Below, one piece after another: positions 34,873 to 47,259 of a DNA stretch of 64,000 nt (its first letter is position 1; every line of letters starts with the position of its first letter). Origin of the DNA: Rhizoctonia solani. Its lineage: Eukaryota; Basidiomycota; Agaricomycetes; Cantharellales; Ceratobasidiaceae. The stretch is from positions 1,116,001 to 1,180,000 of the forward strand of contig NC_057374.1 of assembly GCF_016906535.1 (NCBI RefSeq), written 5' to 3'. The notes beneath the pieces were generated by a model, which was not told the DNA's origin, made no database searches, and was given only the letters and a program-made list of their open reading frames with translations. The position numbers and the translations under genes were made by a program.

Positions 34873-36994
34873 TTAATCCCATCTCCAGTTGTCATGGTCC
34901 ATGTCTAAGTTGATCGCTGTGCCATTTGTAACTCCTTGCTTCCCGGTCAGATATGTGCGGAGCTGGCGATATCCCGCCCAGGAACACATCGAATTGTCAT
35001 CGCTAGCACATAGACCGACTCGGTAGGAGTCGACATGGCTGGAGTTAGAGGTACAGCGCGGGACCTTGACCTGAACAATCGTGGTCAAGGATAAAAAAAA
35101 AAAGCCAGGACCGGTGAAATAACTCACCGAATAAAGCCTATCGTCGCCTGAATTTAACTTGGAGGATCCATATGTCGAAGACAAAAGAGTTGTGTTGGTA
35201 GAAGATTGATACTCAACGCATGATTGTTCGACTGTAAGGCGAGCAAAAGCTGCAATTTTGATCAGATCTAAGACAGACTTGTCGAGTCTCAATTTATACA
35301 ATGAGGTGCTCGAGTTGGTTGCCAACAGTGCTAGTGTTTGCTACAGACTCGGGTGAGTAGGAGCTCACTGATGAGTTGGTAGCTTACTGAAAGAGGTCCT
35401 GCCATATCGGAATACTTCGAGAGCATACCTGGGCCACTTGCCTTCGCGAATGCAGCCGCGAGTACGTCTTGTCTGTAAGGTCCTTTGGAAATAATTATTT
35501 AAGACATTATCCTTTTCCCGTTATGCCAAAAACATACCTCCTGGTCCGTTAGATAATGGACATGTCTTTCCGAGTTGCAATTAGCAATGAGATCTGGATC
35601 CGACGGTGTGCAGTACCTTTACTATGGCATACCACCAGCAATTAGTTTGCCCCTTGTTCCCCCAAGCTCCTTGGAAATTAAGCCAGGCCTGGTCTCCAGA
35701 ATACGTTGCGGATGAGAGATATTCGATGGGATAGATATTATCTTTGGCATTCCACATCGGCCCTGTTGATTATGCTGGTTAGTCCGTAAATACAAAACAA
35801 ACCGACCAGTTGAATATACCTCCATCCCTAGTTTCGTCCTTGAGTTGATAGATGATGATCTATACAAATATTCCCGTCAGATAAGCCTATCTCAGCACCC
35901 AGTAGCACTTACATCTTCGTATACCCAGGATCCGGGTCCTGGCCAAACTCCGTGAGATCCACTTGCGACATAACCAAGAGGCCTGTCCTCTCCCGAGGGT
36001 TTGAGGACATCACTCCATGATTTTGTCCTGTTTAATTATGATACATCAATCATCTTTCGTGATCCTGCTTCAACTCTCGTCCTCTTACCCAGCTCCATTT
36101 CCGGATGAATGCGCGTTGTAATCGGCTGAAATTGCGACCCCTGCAAACGAGCTCATTGAGGCAAGTTCAAGCGAAATATTAAAGCCCTACCGTTGAGAGT
36201 TCTCACTGTCATACGCTGGCATTTACATATCAAGTAGTGTTTTTGATAGTAATATAGATACCCTACTTACCTCCCAGTCTCCAATGTCTAGATATAGGCA
36301 ACTTGGTTAGATATTCAATTTGTCGTGAGTTCACGACTCACGGTTTCCGACCCGCCCGAGAGCGATAATATCTTTCCCCAGGTTGTAAGGGAAGAAAATC
36401 CTATCAGTCTGGTGTGACCAAGATTGTATTTATACGTAGGACGAGTAGATCTTACCAGTAGAAAAGGTCTACTATGCCGCCTTCCTTTGGCACAATAAAC
36501 GTGTACCTACGGGCAGTTTGCACTTAGTAAGGTTTCTTCTTATATACAGGAATGCACGTACACAGGAACTTGATTTGTTGAAGGGTTTAAACCAGTCAAA
36601 TAGCCCGCGTTGGTATCAGAAACTGTAAGCCATGTGCTTGCGCCCCTTCCTACCACTGAATCAAGGTTGGAGGCTGTCAAAGGAGATGGTTGAGTTGGAA
36701 GTTGTTTGCCACTATCATCATACACCTTGCGTGGGTTAGAAAGATAAATTTCAGATAGATCTGTTTCAGGGACATACTTTATAGTTCGAGAGCATATATT
36801 CAATACTCGAGGGAAAATGTTTCTCGTCAGGACTTAAGCTCATCATTAGAATCATCATAAATGAAGATCCGAGAATGGACGAACGTAAGGCGGAACTGGG
36901 GAGCATATTTTTGGGCGAGAGCAACTTGATCTGATGAGAGTGCTGCTAGCACTGGGGCAGTAAGCGCGCTTAACGCAAGTACAAAGCGCTACAT
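34873..36994 (-). pseudogene. secreted Vps62-like (PF06101-type) protein, stop at codon 2
   Basis: A many-exon minus-strand gene. The start region at 36994 reads ATG TAG and then RFVLALSALTAPVLA, a clear signal peptide, so codon 2 is a stop as given. Mature blocks fit the Vps62-related family: LAQKYAPQFRLTPDEKHFPSS, IEYMLSNYK, PLTASNLDSVVGRG, SADYNAHSSGNGAG, SWSDVLKPSGEDRPLGYVAS, GSHGVWPGPGSWVYED and GPMWNAKDNIYPIEYLSSA, LNFQGAWGNKGQTNCWWY. It ends DMDHDNWRWD. The family name comes from yeast Vps62, but secreted fungal members have no firm function. A missed 5' exon that splices at the TAG (an AG acceptor) could also explain the start, so the gene may be intact. Confidence 0.7.
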
Positions 36995-37492
36995 GCCAAT
37001 CATATGTTAATTCAATAAAAGCGTGAGCCAAAGCATAATCCAAACCATGTTCAATGTCATTATTTGCCGTGGATCGCGAGTTAGAAATGGGCTAAGCTTC
37101 ACATCCTGCCTCCTTGTCGAGACTTTATAGCATACAGATCTTGAAATTTTGTCGCCGTGACAAACTAGCCCCGTCGGAGACAACGACGGTCTTGTGCACC
37201 GTATGGAACATATTAAGCGAACACAGTGGTAGAGCCATTGAAGACTGACACTTTCTCTTCTACCATGCGAGTATCTCATAAAGATCCATTCTTCTATGAG
37301 AGAAACGAGATATCGAAGCAATATCCATTTATTCTTGATCGCAAAAGAGGAACATACGGTCAACTATCAGGTAAATCGCTTAAGCGATCTGAAAACGTAT
37401 GCGAGGCCAAGCGTACGAAGGAATATTGATTGGTAGAAGGTAATGCACGTGCCAGGAATTCTATTCTTCTATATTGGTCATGAGTGCCCAAA
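36995..37492. other. intergenic, no gene recognised
   Basis: About 500 bp between the Vps62-like 5' end and the AMP deaminase 3' end. No coding or RNA signal seen. Confidence 0.4.
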
Positions 37493-40400
37493 TCACTTCA
37501 TTGCCATCGCATGCGCGGCGACAGCGTCAGCGGTCGTATCGAGTTGGTTGGTGAGAGAATTCTTGGAAACAACTGTGGCTTCTTTACTACCGTAGATTAA
37601 GCTCAATTCTTCCATCAGCGTATTGTGTCTGAATGCCAAGCGCTTATCAGGCACATTCGTCTTTGGTTGTTTGCCGTCAATCAACTGGATCAACAGACAA
37701 GTTACCAAAAATACTCACTTTGTTGATATCATTTCCGGCTGCACCGGGCAAATACCATTTTTTACCAATCCAATGGCGTTTGACTTCCATTTCGAAACCA
37801 CTTTGAATGACAGAGTTTCGTGCCAACTCGGCCAATCCGGATTGGCCGAGTTTGTAGATCTGTCGAAGCGAACCTTTAGCAAAAGCCAAGTCGTTAGTAT
37901 TAGACATACATGGGCTGCCACACTGTATTCTTCCAGCAGGGGTTCCTGCATCCTTTATTGTCAGAGCGTAGTCTGCCATGGCGACAACAGTGTCCCACCT
38001 TGGTAAAGTGAAACTGCAATGGGTCGTCTGTACTCAAGCTGACGTTTAGGCCAATTTTGAAAAACTCAGGTAGCGGGTTGCGGTCGTAGCTAAGGAAAAG
38101 TGCATTGTTGCTGAGAGGACTCATGGCTAGCCCGATCTGTTTAAGGTAAAAAAGATATTGCAATGCGGGTACTTTCCGTAATAAAATGCCATGGGAGATA
38201 GAATGGGCGGTCAAAAAAGCTGCGGCCAAATGATCTGTATCGCCCGCTTCCCCAGAGTGTGGCCGGAATACGAATGTATCTAAATAAAACAATTACACTG
38301 TAATAAGTTTATGTGACGCTGGTAGGAACGTCTATACTTACTAAACCCTCGTGCTTGTCTCCAGTGATTCAAGCTCGACAAATTTACGAACATGTAGTAC
38401 ATCCTGAGGCATGTTAATCAAACCAAGTCTAATTACCCATTGAAGAGACTGACCAATAGCTGTATGGGGGATTTTGAGTCGTGTTCCAATCCTTGGGATA
38501 CGGGAATTTCCTATATATGCGCCTCTCTGGCTTCGACTCATCGTCTACACAATCGATTCCCACTACGCGCTGAAGGAACACATGTAGTTCCGGATGCTTG
38601 CTGGGATCCTTAGTCACTTCAAAAAGAGGTGTGAAGATATCTGTTGCAAAAAATCGTCGGAGACTGAATATTAATTGGCCAACCAAATACTTACTATGCA
38701 AGAGGTCCGAGAAATTGTTAATCGTTCCGTTGGCCTTATAGACGTCGTATAGCCGTGGAATTTGGATCAGCCAACGCACGTTATGAGAATACAGTTTATT
38801 GTTGACAATCCACTTCGCCAATTTGTCCCATTCGGCTGGGGAGCGGCCATATATGCTTATACGCCACTCGCAATTCTGATTGAGGAAGTGGGCTCAGTAG
38901 TGAAGTAAGAAAAGGTAACATAACTACATTTACCTGATACTTGCTTTGCTCTAAATCCGCCATCACCTCTGTGTCGAATGTGTTAGACCTCAGTGTAAAA
39001 TCTATAAATTGTATTTCACCTTTCGTGAGCTCTGCAAGGTAACGGCCTTCAATATAGTTGTCGGTTTTCATGAATATTTCTCTCAGCCTTGCTTCTCCGA
39101 TTGGGTTGTATTTTAGATTGAATTTGTCAAAACGATGGAACGCTTCTTGATGAGCATGCATATCAAGTGTGTCGATAGAGAGATCGTATGCTGTCAAGTT
39201 CAGTGACTCAAACACTTCCCTCAAAGTTAACTCTTTGCCATCTCGGACAATGACTTTATCCTTAGCGGAAAAAAATTAACCATATGTTTGAACTCCTTTA
39301 AAAAGGGTGGAATACGTACATCTGGGTGATGTTTCATCTTGTGCTTGATGAAACGGAGCAAATGCTTCTGGTTCATCATGCTCGAATGGTGCACATGTGT
39401 ATCCACTTTGCGAAGATTGTAGAAATCACTGATGACGAAACATCAATTTATTATGAGCCTACAACTCATGCGCCACTTACCGATGCGGAACACTCTGGTG
39501 ATAAAAAAAATGAAAATAGTTTCATGCACAAATAGTAGGCGCATACCTTCATATCCGCAAGCTCCTGGTACTCATTAAGCAATGCATACATCTGCCATTT
39601 GCTCAATAAATACTTGAGTCGTCGAAAGGCAAAGCTCTTTGTGGGGCCGTCTGTAACTATATTCAGCACCGTATCAAGATCTATAAAAAAGTCCTTGATT
39701 GTTGGAACATTGAAGAGCGGTCGACGATTTGGTGCTGATTTTGTATAAGTGGTATTTCATGAGTCATACTACACAGATGATGTACTTACTATTGATATCT
39801 TCATATACTTGGAATACACCCCTTTCATCAACCTCCCATTCCCATGGCATTTGGACCGGTATTTCACAGTTAGAAAATTCGAAAGGAATGTCACCGTCGT
39901 GGCTGTGGCTGATTTCTGGTGCGCTGGTATTATGAGCTCTGAACTTCCAATGAGGAGGTGGAGGCGGGGGGTAAATATTCCATGGCTTAAAGCGTGGGGG
40001 TTTGTTATCTGGATCTTCCCTGAGGGCACCAGTAGAACTATCGCCATCATAATGTCGTGGGTCATCTCCAAGCCTCTGCAGTGATACAGACATATATTTA
40101 TCCCTCAGCTTCAAGCACCGTTGTAATGAAGAGTAAAGCTGCTTTAGCTCAGGGGTGAGAGCTGGTGCGGGGGAAGAGCCTGTAACGACCAGTGGCCCGT
40201 TAGGCATGAGAAAATCATACGAAAGGAATTACTATGCACGAACTAACCATGATTCGTCTGAAGCTCTGATACGGTTTCACTCTTATCCTCCGCGCTTAAA
40301 TGAGGCGCAAGAATATTTCCATGTACCCAAACTCTGGAGCGGGCAACGCCCTCTTTTCGTGCTTGTTCATCGGAAGGTGAAGCAAGATTCAGACGCTCGA

Positions 40401-40858
40401 ATTCAGGCACCATGTGGTCAGTTTTGAGGGATTCGGGTGTAAAAGATGATGCCCTAGACCGCGTCACACCTGGGTGAGGCCCACCGTCTTGGGATCCATG
40501 ATGGTGCGCTAAGAGCTTCTCTTCGAGCTATGATTGTGAAATATCCAGATTTAAAACAGAGCATAGTCGTCGTATTATTGTCAAATTGAGGGTAGTTAAC
40601 CCATGCGAAAAATGTACTTGCATTTTGCATTCGCCTTTCCTCATGGTACTCGAAGAACCCAGCTCCATGAGAGCCCTTGAAACAAGTCGTATAAATTAAA
40701 TTAATCATCTCTGCTGCTCCAATTTTGGAGAAGGGCGCGTATAACTTATGGAATCCAGTTCAACTCACTAGCTCATGGTAATCAGCCGGCGGCGAGAGAC
40801 CTTCGATATCAGGGCTTCCATAGGGAATGGTAATCCTTGCATGATCCTGGCTATCCAT
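37493..40858 (-). CDS. AMD1: AMP deaminase
   Basis: A large minus-strand gene with about 15 exons, from [17 protein letters not shown] at 40858 to a stop at 37493. AMP deaminase converts AMP to IMP in the cytosol and sets adenylate balance. The catalytic core is clear: [20 protein letters not shown] (metal-binding His), [15 protein letters not shown] loop, [46 protein letters not shown] and [20 protein letters not shown]. The N-terminal 250 residues are regulatory and disordered, with a Pro run (PPPPPPHW). After [18 protein letters not shown] the family's KLS..DLCELARNS is replaced by [14 protein letters not shown], encoded by a perfect 28-bp palindrome. Otherwise the gene looks intact. Confidence 0.93.
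37825..37852. repeat. perfect 28-bp palindrome inside AMP deaminase
   Basis: The half-site AACTCGGCCAATCC at 37825-37838 is followed at once by its exact reverse complement. There is no spacer. It covers the codons for [10 protein letters not shown] in a conserved exon. Confidence 0.9.
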
Positions 40859-40899
40859 GCTAGTAGCTATAAAGATTTAACATGATTTAATCTTCTTAG

Positions 40900-41730
40900 A
40901 AAGTGATTTGGAATTACCACTGAAATAGACGAGATTATACGTTACACTTGCAATAACTCCACCAGTTCGGTCAACGTTGATCGACAGCGTATCGAATATC
41001 ACGTGAGCTGCACCTTTGGTGATGGTATTGCACAGCTTCGCATTAGCATGGGTGATATGTTGCTATGATCGCCGCGCCCGTATCATGAGTTCGATTTTGT
41101 GAGTAGACTTTACATTAAAGCGCACCTCTTCAACTATGGGCAAATGAGCATCGAAGTAAATGGCGTCATCCAGCGTTGTCCTAAACACACTATTGCCTAA
41201 TCCTATACTTATTTTATCTCTACAAAGACGTCCCTGTCCCAAGTATCCTTCGAAATATCTTTCCACATTCTTACTCGCTGTTCAACAAGTGCAATGATCC
41301 CCAACCGACAGTGGTTCGTTCTATGCCATATGTATTGACTCTATTTGAATACCCTGAGCTAATATTCTATACCTGGGCGATTCTCAATTTCCCATCCAGA
41401 AGCACGTGACAATGACTACAGTAGCAGAGAGGACCCTGATTGCTCCGATAAATGAACCATCGTTTGTGGGGAACGGGTGCGGGCGGAGCCACAGGCCACG
41501 GCCCATAGGTCTCGGCTAGAAGGTCACCCTCGTTTTGAATTTTAGTGTGCTTGTGATTTTTGAAGATTCTCTGTGATTGAGCGGGGTAGGTTGATCCGTT
41601 TTTCGGCATCATGTAACGTACGCCGAGACTTAAGCTTGATTTTGCCTTTGCTAAGTTTATTTTGCGATCCTTGCAACAAGCAAACTCGCAACCAGAAACG
41701 CGTTGAAAGCTCACGTCTGGAAACAATGGA
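40900..41730 (-). CDS. uncharacterised locus, exon model unresolved
   Basis: Minus-strand open frames at 41063-41266 and 41367-41726 look coding, with a CYCSHCHVLLDGK cysteine pair and an YGPWPVAPPAPVPHKRW segment, and a plausible acceptor before RVRMWKDISKDTWDRD. I could not join them into one frame with confidence and do not recognise a family. It may be a small mitochondrial-type protein or a decayed gene; boundaries are approximate. Confidence 0.3.
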
Positions 41731-42364
41731 GAAATGAGTGTATAATTAAGCTTGCTGTGTACAGCTATCCATGGTTACGAACGCTCCGCTGCGATTTCGG
41801 AGCGTGACTACTCGTTTGAATAAACTACCCCGCAGTGCCGTCGCAAGAGGTCGAGACTGTCGACGCCGAGCATCCGTTGTAGAAATAAAATGAAATGTGG
41901 CACTATAGTACCTGATGCCCACAAGACTCGTAATAAGTCTATACTGGAATAAGTGCTGCAACTCAGAGAAAACAGCCCCGAAAATTTGACCATGGGAAAT
42001 GCGCGGATAAAAACAAACACAGGGACTGTGCAATTGTATTCAGTCAACACTTGTCACCTTGACAATAATAGCTAATTACGTTGAAACTGACTGAATAAGC
42101 TCCCGACCAACACCCTTTTTGAAGTTTTTGAGACAGAAGGACGACCCTCCGTCCAAATCGAGCAAGAGGGGCCTGATATTGTCCGTGCGGTTAAGTTCTT
42201 ACCCATTGTGTATGCGCATAGTGCCAGCTGAACCGAAATTTGAATGGGATCCAGACTGCGCAAGCTCATTGAGCACCATAAATGCGGAGGGTGTCCAGAG
42301 CACCGAGAGCTATCATCCCCTCCCTCCCTCCTTTCCTTTCCACAAAGTCCGCACAACCGCAACT

Positions 42365-43050
42365 ATGTACTCGCGTACCTTGACTATCTTGACACTCTTT
42401 TCTCTCGTGATAATCACGCTCGCATCCCCTGTGCCTGTACGATTGGCCGAAGCCAAGGTCCAAACTCCTGCTGGAGATCTTGAAGTTCGTGGTACTATCG
42501 AGGCTCGCGCTAATTCTGGAAAGGTATGCACGTTGATAGACTATCCCCTGAAACTTACGGCTAACTGGATGTTTATAGGGGACATGGTACAATCCTAGCG
42601 TTGGGACGGGTGCCTGTGGGTGGAATAACAAAGATAGCGAGCTTGTTGTCGCTCTCGGTCCTTCTAAATACAACAAAGCGAAAAAATGTGGCCAGGTAAG
42701 TTAGGAACCATTTTATAGGCCATATCTAACAGTATGATGTACCCAGTCTATCACCGTAAAGTCCGGGAGTAAATCCGTCAAAGTTAAAGTGGTTGATCTC
42801 TGCCCAAGTTGCGGTGGGGGTTCACTCGGTCAGTTTCGTAATATTTGAGCTCTCAAGTTCAGTGTTGACATGGATTTTTACAGACTTGTCCCCAGCAGCG
42901 TTTAAGAAGTTAGCACCGCTGAGCAAGGGTGTTATTCAGGTCAATTGGGTGAGGAGAAGCGCACCGCCGTACGAATCTTTTGGACTGATGTTGCGCCTTA
43001 CGTATGCAGTGATTGTGACAAGTTTAACATTTGGATGGGTGGTTCCTTGA
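42365..43050 (+). CDS. secreted DPBB (RlpA/expansin-like) protein
   Basis: Exons 42365-42523, 42579-42695, 42747-42828 and 42884-42948 are firm. A signal peptide (SRTLTILTLFSLVIITLAS) precedes a pro-region ending EARANSGK, then a double-psi beta-barrel: GTWYNPSVGTGACGWNNKDS, CGQSITVKSGSKSVKVKVVD, LCPSCGGGSLDLSPAAFKKL and GVIQVNW. The family includes expansin-like and papain-inhibitor-like fungal proteins; the conserved Asp in VDLCP is present. It is probably an apoplastic protein acting on cell walls or as an effector. The end is uncertain: reading on gives a stop at 43050, while an acceptor near 43009 would give a stop directly after VNW. Confidence 0.82.
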
Positions 43051-43499
43051 TGAACCGGTTGATCACAGCTGGCAGGATTGCGCCGTGCGCATAACGTGTT
43101 TTATCTATTCAAGGCAGTACCCTTATACAACGACAGCGTTGTTAAATTTCTCCTGGTTTACAGCATGTCGAAAAATAGATGTAATGGTTTATTCTTGATT
43201 TATGTGGATGTATTAAGAATTTGTAGCGCTTCCAGAGGCATGATTCTTTCTTTTCTTTTGTCTGTATAGACCGGAACTGAATAATGTAACCTTTGTTCCA
43301 ATTGAATGCACAAATCGTACTTGGTTTGAATTGCTGACCATTAGGTATGTGTTCCTGAACCCAATGGGGTTGTGAGATATTAGATTCTGTCTTCGGTTTC
43401 CTTTGGTCACACCGACAAACGTGTAACCAACTGAGCAACGAAATAAATTTGGGATACTGAATTAAAGAAAACATGATCCATAATGCTACAATCAACCAA

Positions 43500-45407
43500 T
43501 CATCTGGTGCTTGCTGTGGCATCAGCCAAGTACTCTGTTTTCGAGGACTCAATGGCTTCCAAGAGCCCACGTGTCCATTGCGCATTACCCGCTTCAACAA
43601 TAACCCGCATAGTAAAGAGTTGACCGAAATACTCGCTCAATTTATCGAGCAGCGCCCTGTCTTCTTCGGAAGACGGTTCAAGTGGTCGGATCTGTGGCTC
43701 GCCCCAGAGCTGGGGGGTTGGGGTGGGAATTGGATGTAGCGCATGTATGGCAACCTAAATGACCACCGTGGTTAGACACTTAGGGCACATCCAAATGATA
43801 GTTGAATATACCGTTGCTCCTTGTATCAAATCCTCGACACTTTCAGATCCGACTTCGGACCCAACATCAATCTCGCCTTCAATGGTTTTCAGGGCATGGG
43901 CGCCTATAAGCGCTCGTCCTGCGGCAACACGACCCAGAGCAGCAAGGCCTCGTAGAGCTCCTTCTCTGGTCCCACGCTGGCGTCCAGGAGCAGTCGCACC
44001 AATAATAAGAGTTTTTAGTACGCGTGCACCCAGGGAAGGATATGTTGGGCCGTGAAGATTTAGAACGTGACTCAGAAGTGAGGCGGCGTGCATGCGAACA
44101 TGCCGGGGAGGTGGATTGGAGTCAAAGGAAGAGAATGAGGAGCTGGATCCTAAGGATGCAGTTAATAGTATGGATAGAATCGGAGGCATGATTTGATGAA
44201 GCTGTAAAAAAGTATTAGAAAGTGGTGAAGCTATTTTTCCAACACTCACATAAGGTTCCACGAATAGAGTTTTATTATCCAACAAGGCTTTTAGTGCATC
44301 GAGCATGATATCAAGCTTCGCTCGGTCTAGCTCATCGGACCCAAACATTGCATCGTCGTCGCTGCCATCATCCCCAGTGTGTGTTGCCCCCTCCCCCTTA
44401 AGTACTCGGACAACAGTCTCACCAATCCAACGTATTAAGTATGGAAGCAAAGCCTGAAGGCCAGCGTCTGCTCTAAGGCTGCTCAGCGCTGCTGTTCTCT
44501 TGCGTTCATTACCACTAATTAGTGCCGATGATAATCGGTCGTGGTAAAGCTGAAGCTCCCGAGGTAGCACGTGCTTGACAAGGGTAGCAGCGGATGTCGA
44601 GGCAGCAGTAGTAGAATTTGTCGTCGTGGGTGCAGCGATTCCCTGTTTTCGTGCTCGAGGGGAAGGCGGCCCTTGAGTGGTTGTAGCCGTTTTTGTTTCT
44701 GCCGATGTGGTGGGATTCTCAGGCACCAGTGGTTGAATTCCTTCGATTGCGAGCCAATGGGCTACATAACAGGATGTCGAGTGTGATTTAATATCTAATA
44801 GAAGTTGTGCTTACCTGTGTAGCGTACAGGGGGAGGAACGGTTATGACTTCCTCCTTCAATGCCTTATCGAAATCAATTTCCTCGTCCTCTAAAAAATAA
44901 ACTGATTGTGAAAGTGTGTGTTGGGGGACTGCCCGCCTGAAGGTCGGTGTATGTGCGGAGGAGTGGCCATACAAAGGCTACCAAACCCGTTGGTCAAGAG
45001 ATTCAGGCGTTAATTTGTGGGAGCTCACCTCAATATTCAAAACTCGTAGTGCTTGGTCGATATCTGCCGGCGACATTGTACTTCTCCTGGCATGTCGAGT
45101 GAAACGAGCAGCTTCCTTGTGTCTACACGTGTTAGAGATGACCAGAACTCAGACGAAACCAGCGTGCACACCTCGACGACTTGATGGAGGCGATATTCGA
45201 CATCACTTGCAAGCGCTGCAGCCACACTATCCGGTAAGTTTGCGATGCCCAGGGAGTCTGCAACATCCTAGTACATTATCTGAGTCAATCTGAGTTGCAT
45301 TGGTAATATGTTTCGCTTACTTTGACTGAGTCTGCTCTGTATAGTCCACCCACGACAGGCGCGCGAGTAGGACGTGCTTTTCCTTTGCTTGTAGATGTCT
45401 CCGCCAT
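43500..45407 (-). CDS. TAF6: TFIID/SAGA subunit TAF6
   Basis: A multi-exon minus-strand gene from MAETSTSKGKARPTRAPVVG at 45407 to a stop at 43500. The N-terminal histone fold (SVKDVADSLGIANLPDSVAA, LASDVEYRLHQVVEEA, STMSPADIDQALRVLNIEP) pairs with TAF9 in TFIID and SAGA. It is followed by FFLEDEEIDFDKAL-type linker, the VRYTAHWLAIEG motif, and a C-terminal HEAT-like domain (VLPRELQLYHDRLSSALI, LLPYLIRWIGETVVRVL, LLDNKTLFVEPYVS). An extra Ala/Thr-rich linker (PTTTNSTTAASTSAATLV) sits between them. The C-terminus is EAIESSKTEYLADATASTR. No frame break seen. Confidence 0.92.
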
Positions 45408-45868
45408 TGTTCTTGTCGCTATTAGACTGTTCTGATCGTATCCTGTATCACTTCCACGCAATTTTGGTCGAAAATCGTGACCGAATAAGTACTATATAGC
45501 AGGCGTGAGGTTGGATGTTTACAAGAGCGGACCAAGCACGTGATTATTGGTGTAACTTTGTAACGAGTGTGATGTTCTCTGATCGAGCCACAACCTGAGT
45601 CGACCCAACGCCAAATTTCTCTTTAATGCCAGAAAACAATTCCAAACGAGTAGGCCCATTCACAGTACTGGGTATTCAATAGTCTCATGTGGTATTGGAA
45701 CTTAGGAATCGGGAACGAAGCATTCCAATGCATGGGTGGAATCATCATTTACGGCCGAACCGCCTGTTAGTCTCAGTATGATATATGTCCATTGATTACT
45801 CATCGCTTTTATTCAATCCAGTCTACGACCAAAAGACGGCGTGTAGATAATACAACTCATGTCCGTGA
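45408..45868. other. intergenic, no gene recognised
   Basis: About 460 bp holding the TAF6 promoter and the 5' side of the next gene. Nothing else is seen. Confidence 0.35.
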
Positions 45869-45922
45869 ATAGCACCAAGAACTTTAGGAAATAGTCTAAT
45901 CCTGTCACCAAAGGACACCCCA

Positions 45923-47259
45923 GTGGCCAGAGTTAAACCCAAGGCGCCCACTTGGGTTGCTTCTGAATTTCAGGCCCAGGCCTCTCCTACCAAGCCTCAT
46001 GTCCGCCCACCACCACCCCGACCCAAGGACCCTGGCAGCGCCCGAATTGCCACAAATCCCACATTTCAGTTCACCGATCCCAATGTGTCGTTCGATCCCC
46101 AGGCCACAAAACAGATCTCAGCCAGGCCGCTTTCCGTACAAGCCATACCACCTTTCTTACCAAAAGGGCTCACGGACAAGTCCATTCATCGAACTCATGA
46201 CCCGGCCCTATTCCACATTCAAACGCCTATATTTCAGACTAAAATTCAGTCGTCTGCCGCAGTTGGTGATTTGATAGTGCAAAAAGAGGTTATTCCAATG
46301 CCCCCTCCGCCGCGTATAGAATCCAAGATAATAACAGTACCGGATACATCTACGTTCGTCGACAGGGAATACGTAGCTTTGACCGACCTGGCCACGCCGC
46401 GAGTATTCGAAAACGTGACTGTCACATCGCGTAAAGGTAAGGAATGTATAGTCAGCAACGACGGCAATCCCCCGATATCGGACGTCCCGGCCGTCGAAGA
46501 GTCCACGAAAACAGCAGAGGGCGAGACCGAGGCGTTTGGAATGAATGGCTTATCCCTGGTACTGGATCGAGATACAAGCCACGTTGGGAATTCAAACAAT
46601 TCGGGACGCAAGTTGACCAGCAAGTTTATCAAGTAAGTACGTGATCAGACATTCTTTGAAGCTTCTTACCTTGTGTCAGGGGTGGACTCGCAGCACGTGC
46701 ATTGATGGTGATCAGCCAACGCGAAAAAGACGATGCGCTATGGCACCACTATCAAACGGCCAAATTAAGCAAGAGCTCTAATGTCAGGGCAGACCTACAG
46801 GTGCATGCTGTGAAATTTATGCAGCGAGTCGGGGACTCGCTTCTGTTACGGTGCACACTGCCCCCAGGCGAAACCATCAATGCTACCCGAAGCTTGGTGG
46901 TGAGCAGAGACGTGGGCAATACCCTTGTCGAACCTGTCTCCGTATATATCCTACTCTCACAGCCGGGTACGAAGGATCTTCCGGTCGTAGAGCCAAACGC
47001 AGTTATCAGGCTTTGGAAGCCATGGATTGAGATTAACCTTGACAGTGTATCACGGGCATTACCGACATTACCTACAAGCCAAGTAGGCGATAAGGAGCAG
47101 GAAACCCCAGTAGTCGTGGGTGACGGTACCGACGCGACAAGAGAACGTTCTGTAGACACGCATCGGCATCCAGAACCACCAAGATCGTATGGCGAAATTT
47201 CCGCGCCTGATCGTCGCCCCCAAATTGCCTTGTTATGCTCACGCTTCATCGTTGGTTGA
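45923..47259 (+). CDS. hypothetical protein, 5' end unresolved
   Basis: Two exons, 45923-46632 and 46680-47259, splice cleanly (FIK|GGLAARALMVI) into 429 residues. I do not recognise a family. The first half is Pro/Ser-rich and disordered with a short conserved-looking PPPPRIESKIITVPD. The second half is globular: LWHHYQTAKLSKSSNVRADL, FMQRVGDSLLLRCTLPPGET and IRLWKPWIEINL, so a beta-rich domain is likely. The frame is open upstream to 45869 but no ATG begins it; an ATG at 45859 is out of frame by one base. Either an upstream exon or a lost base explains the start. Treat 45923 as the first supported codon. Confidence 0.6.
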
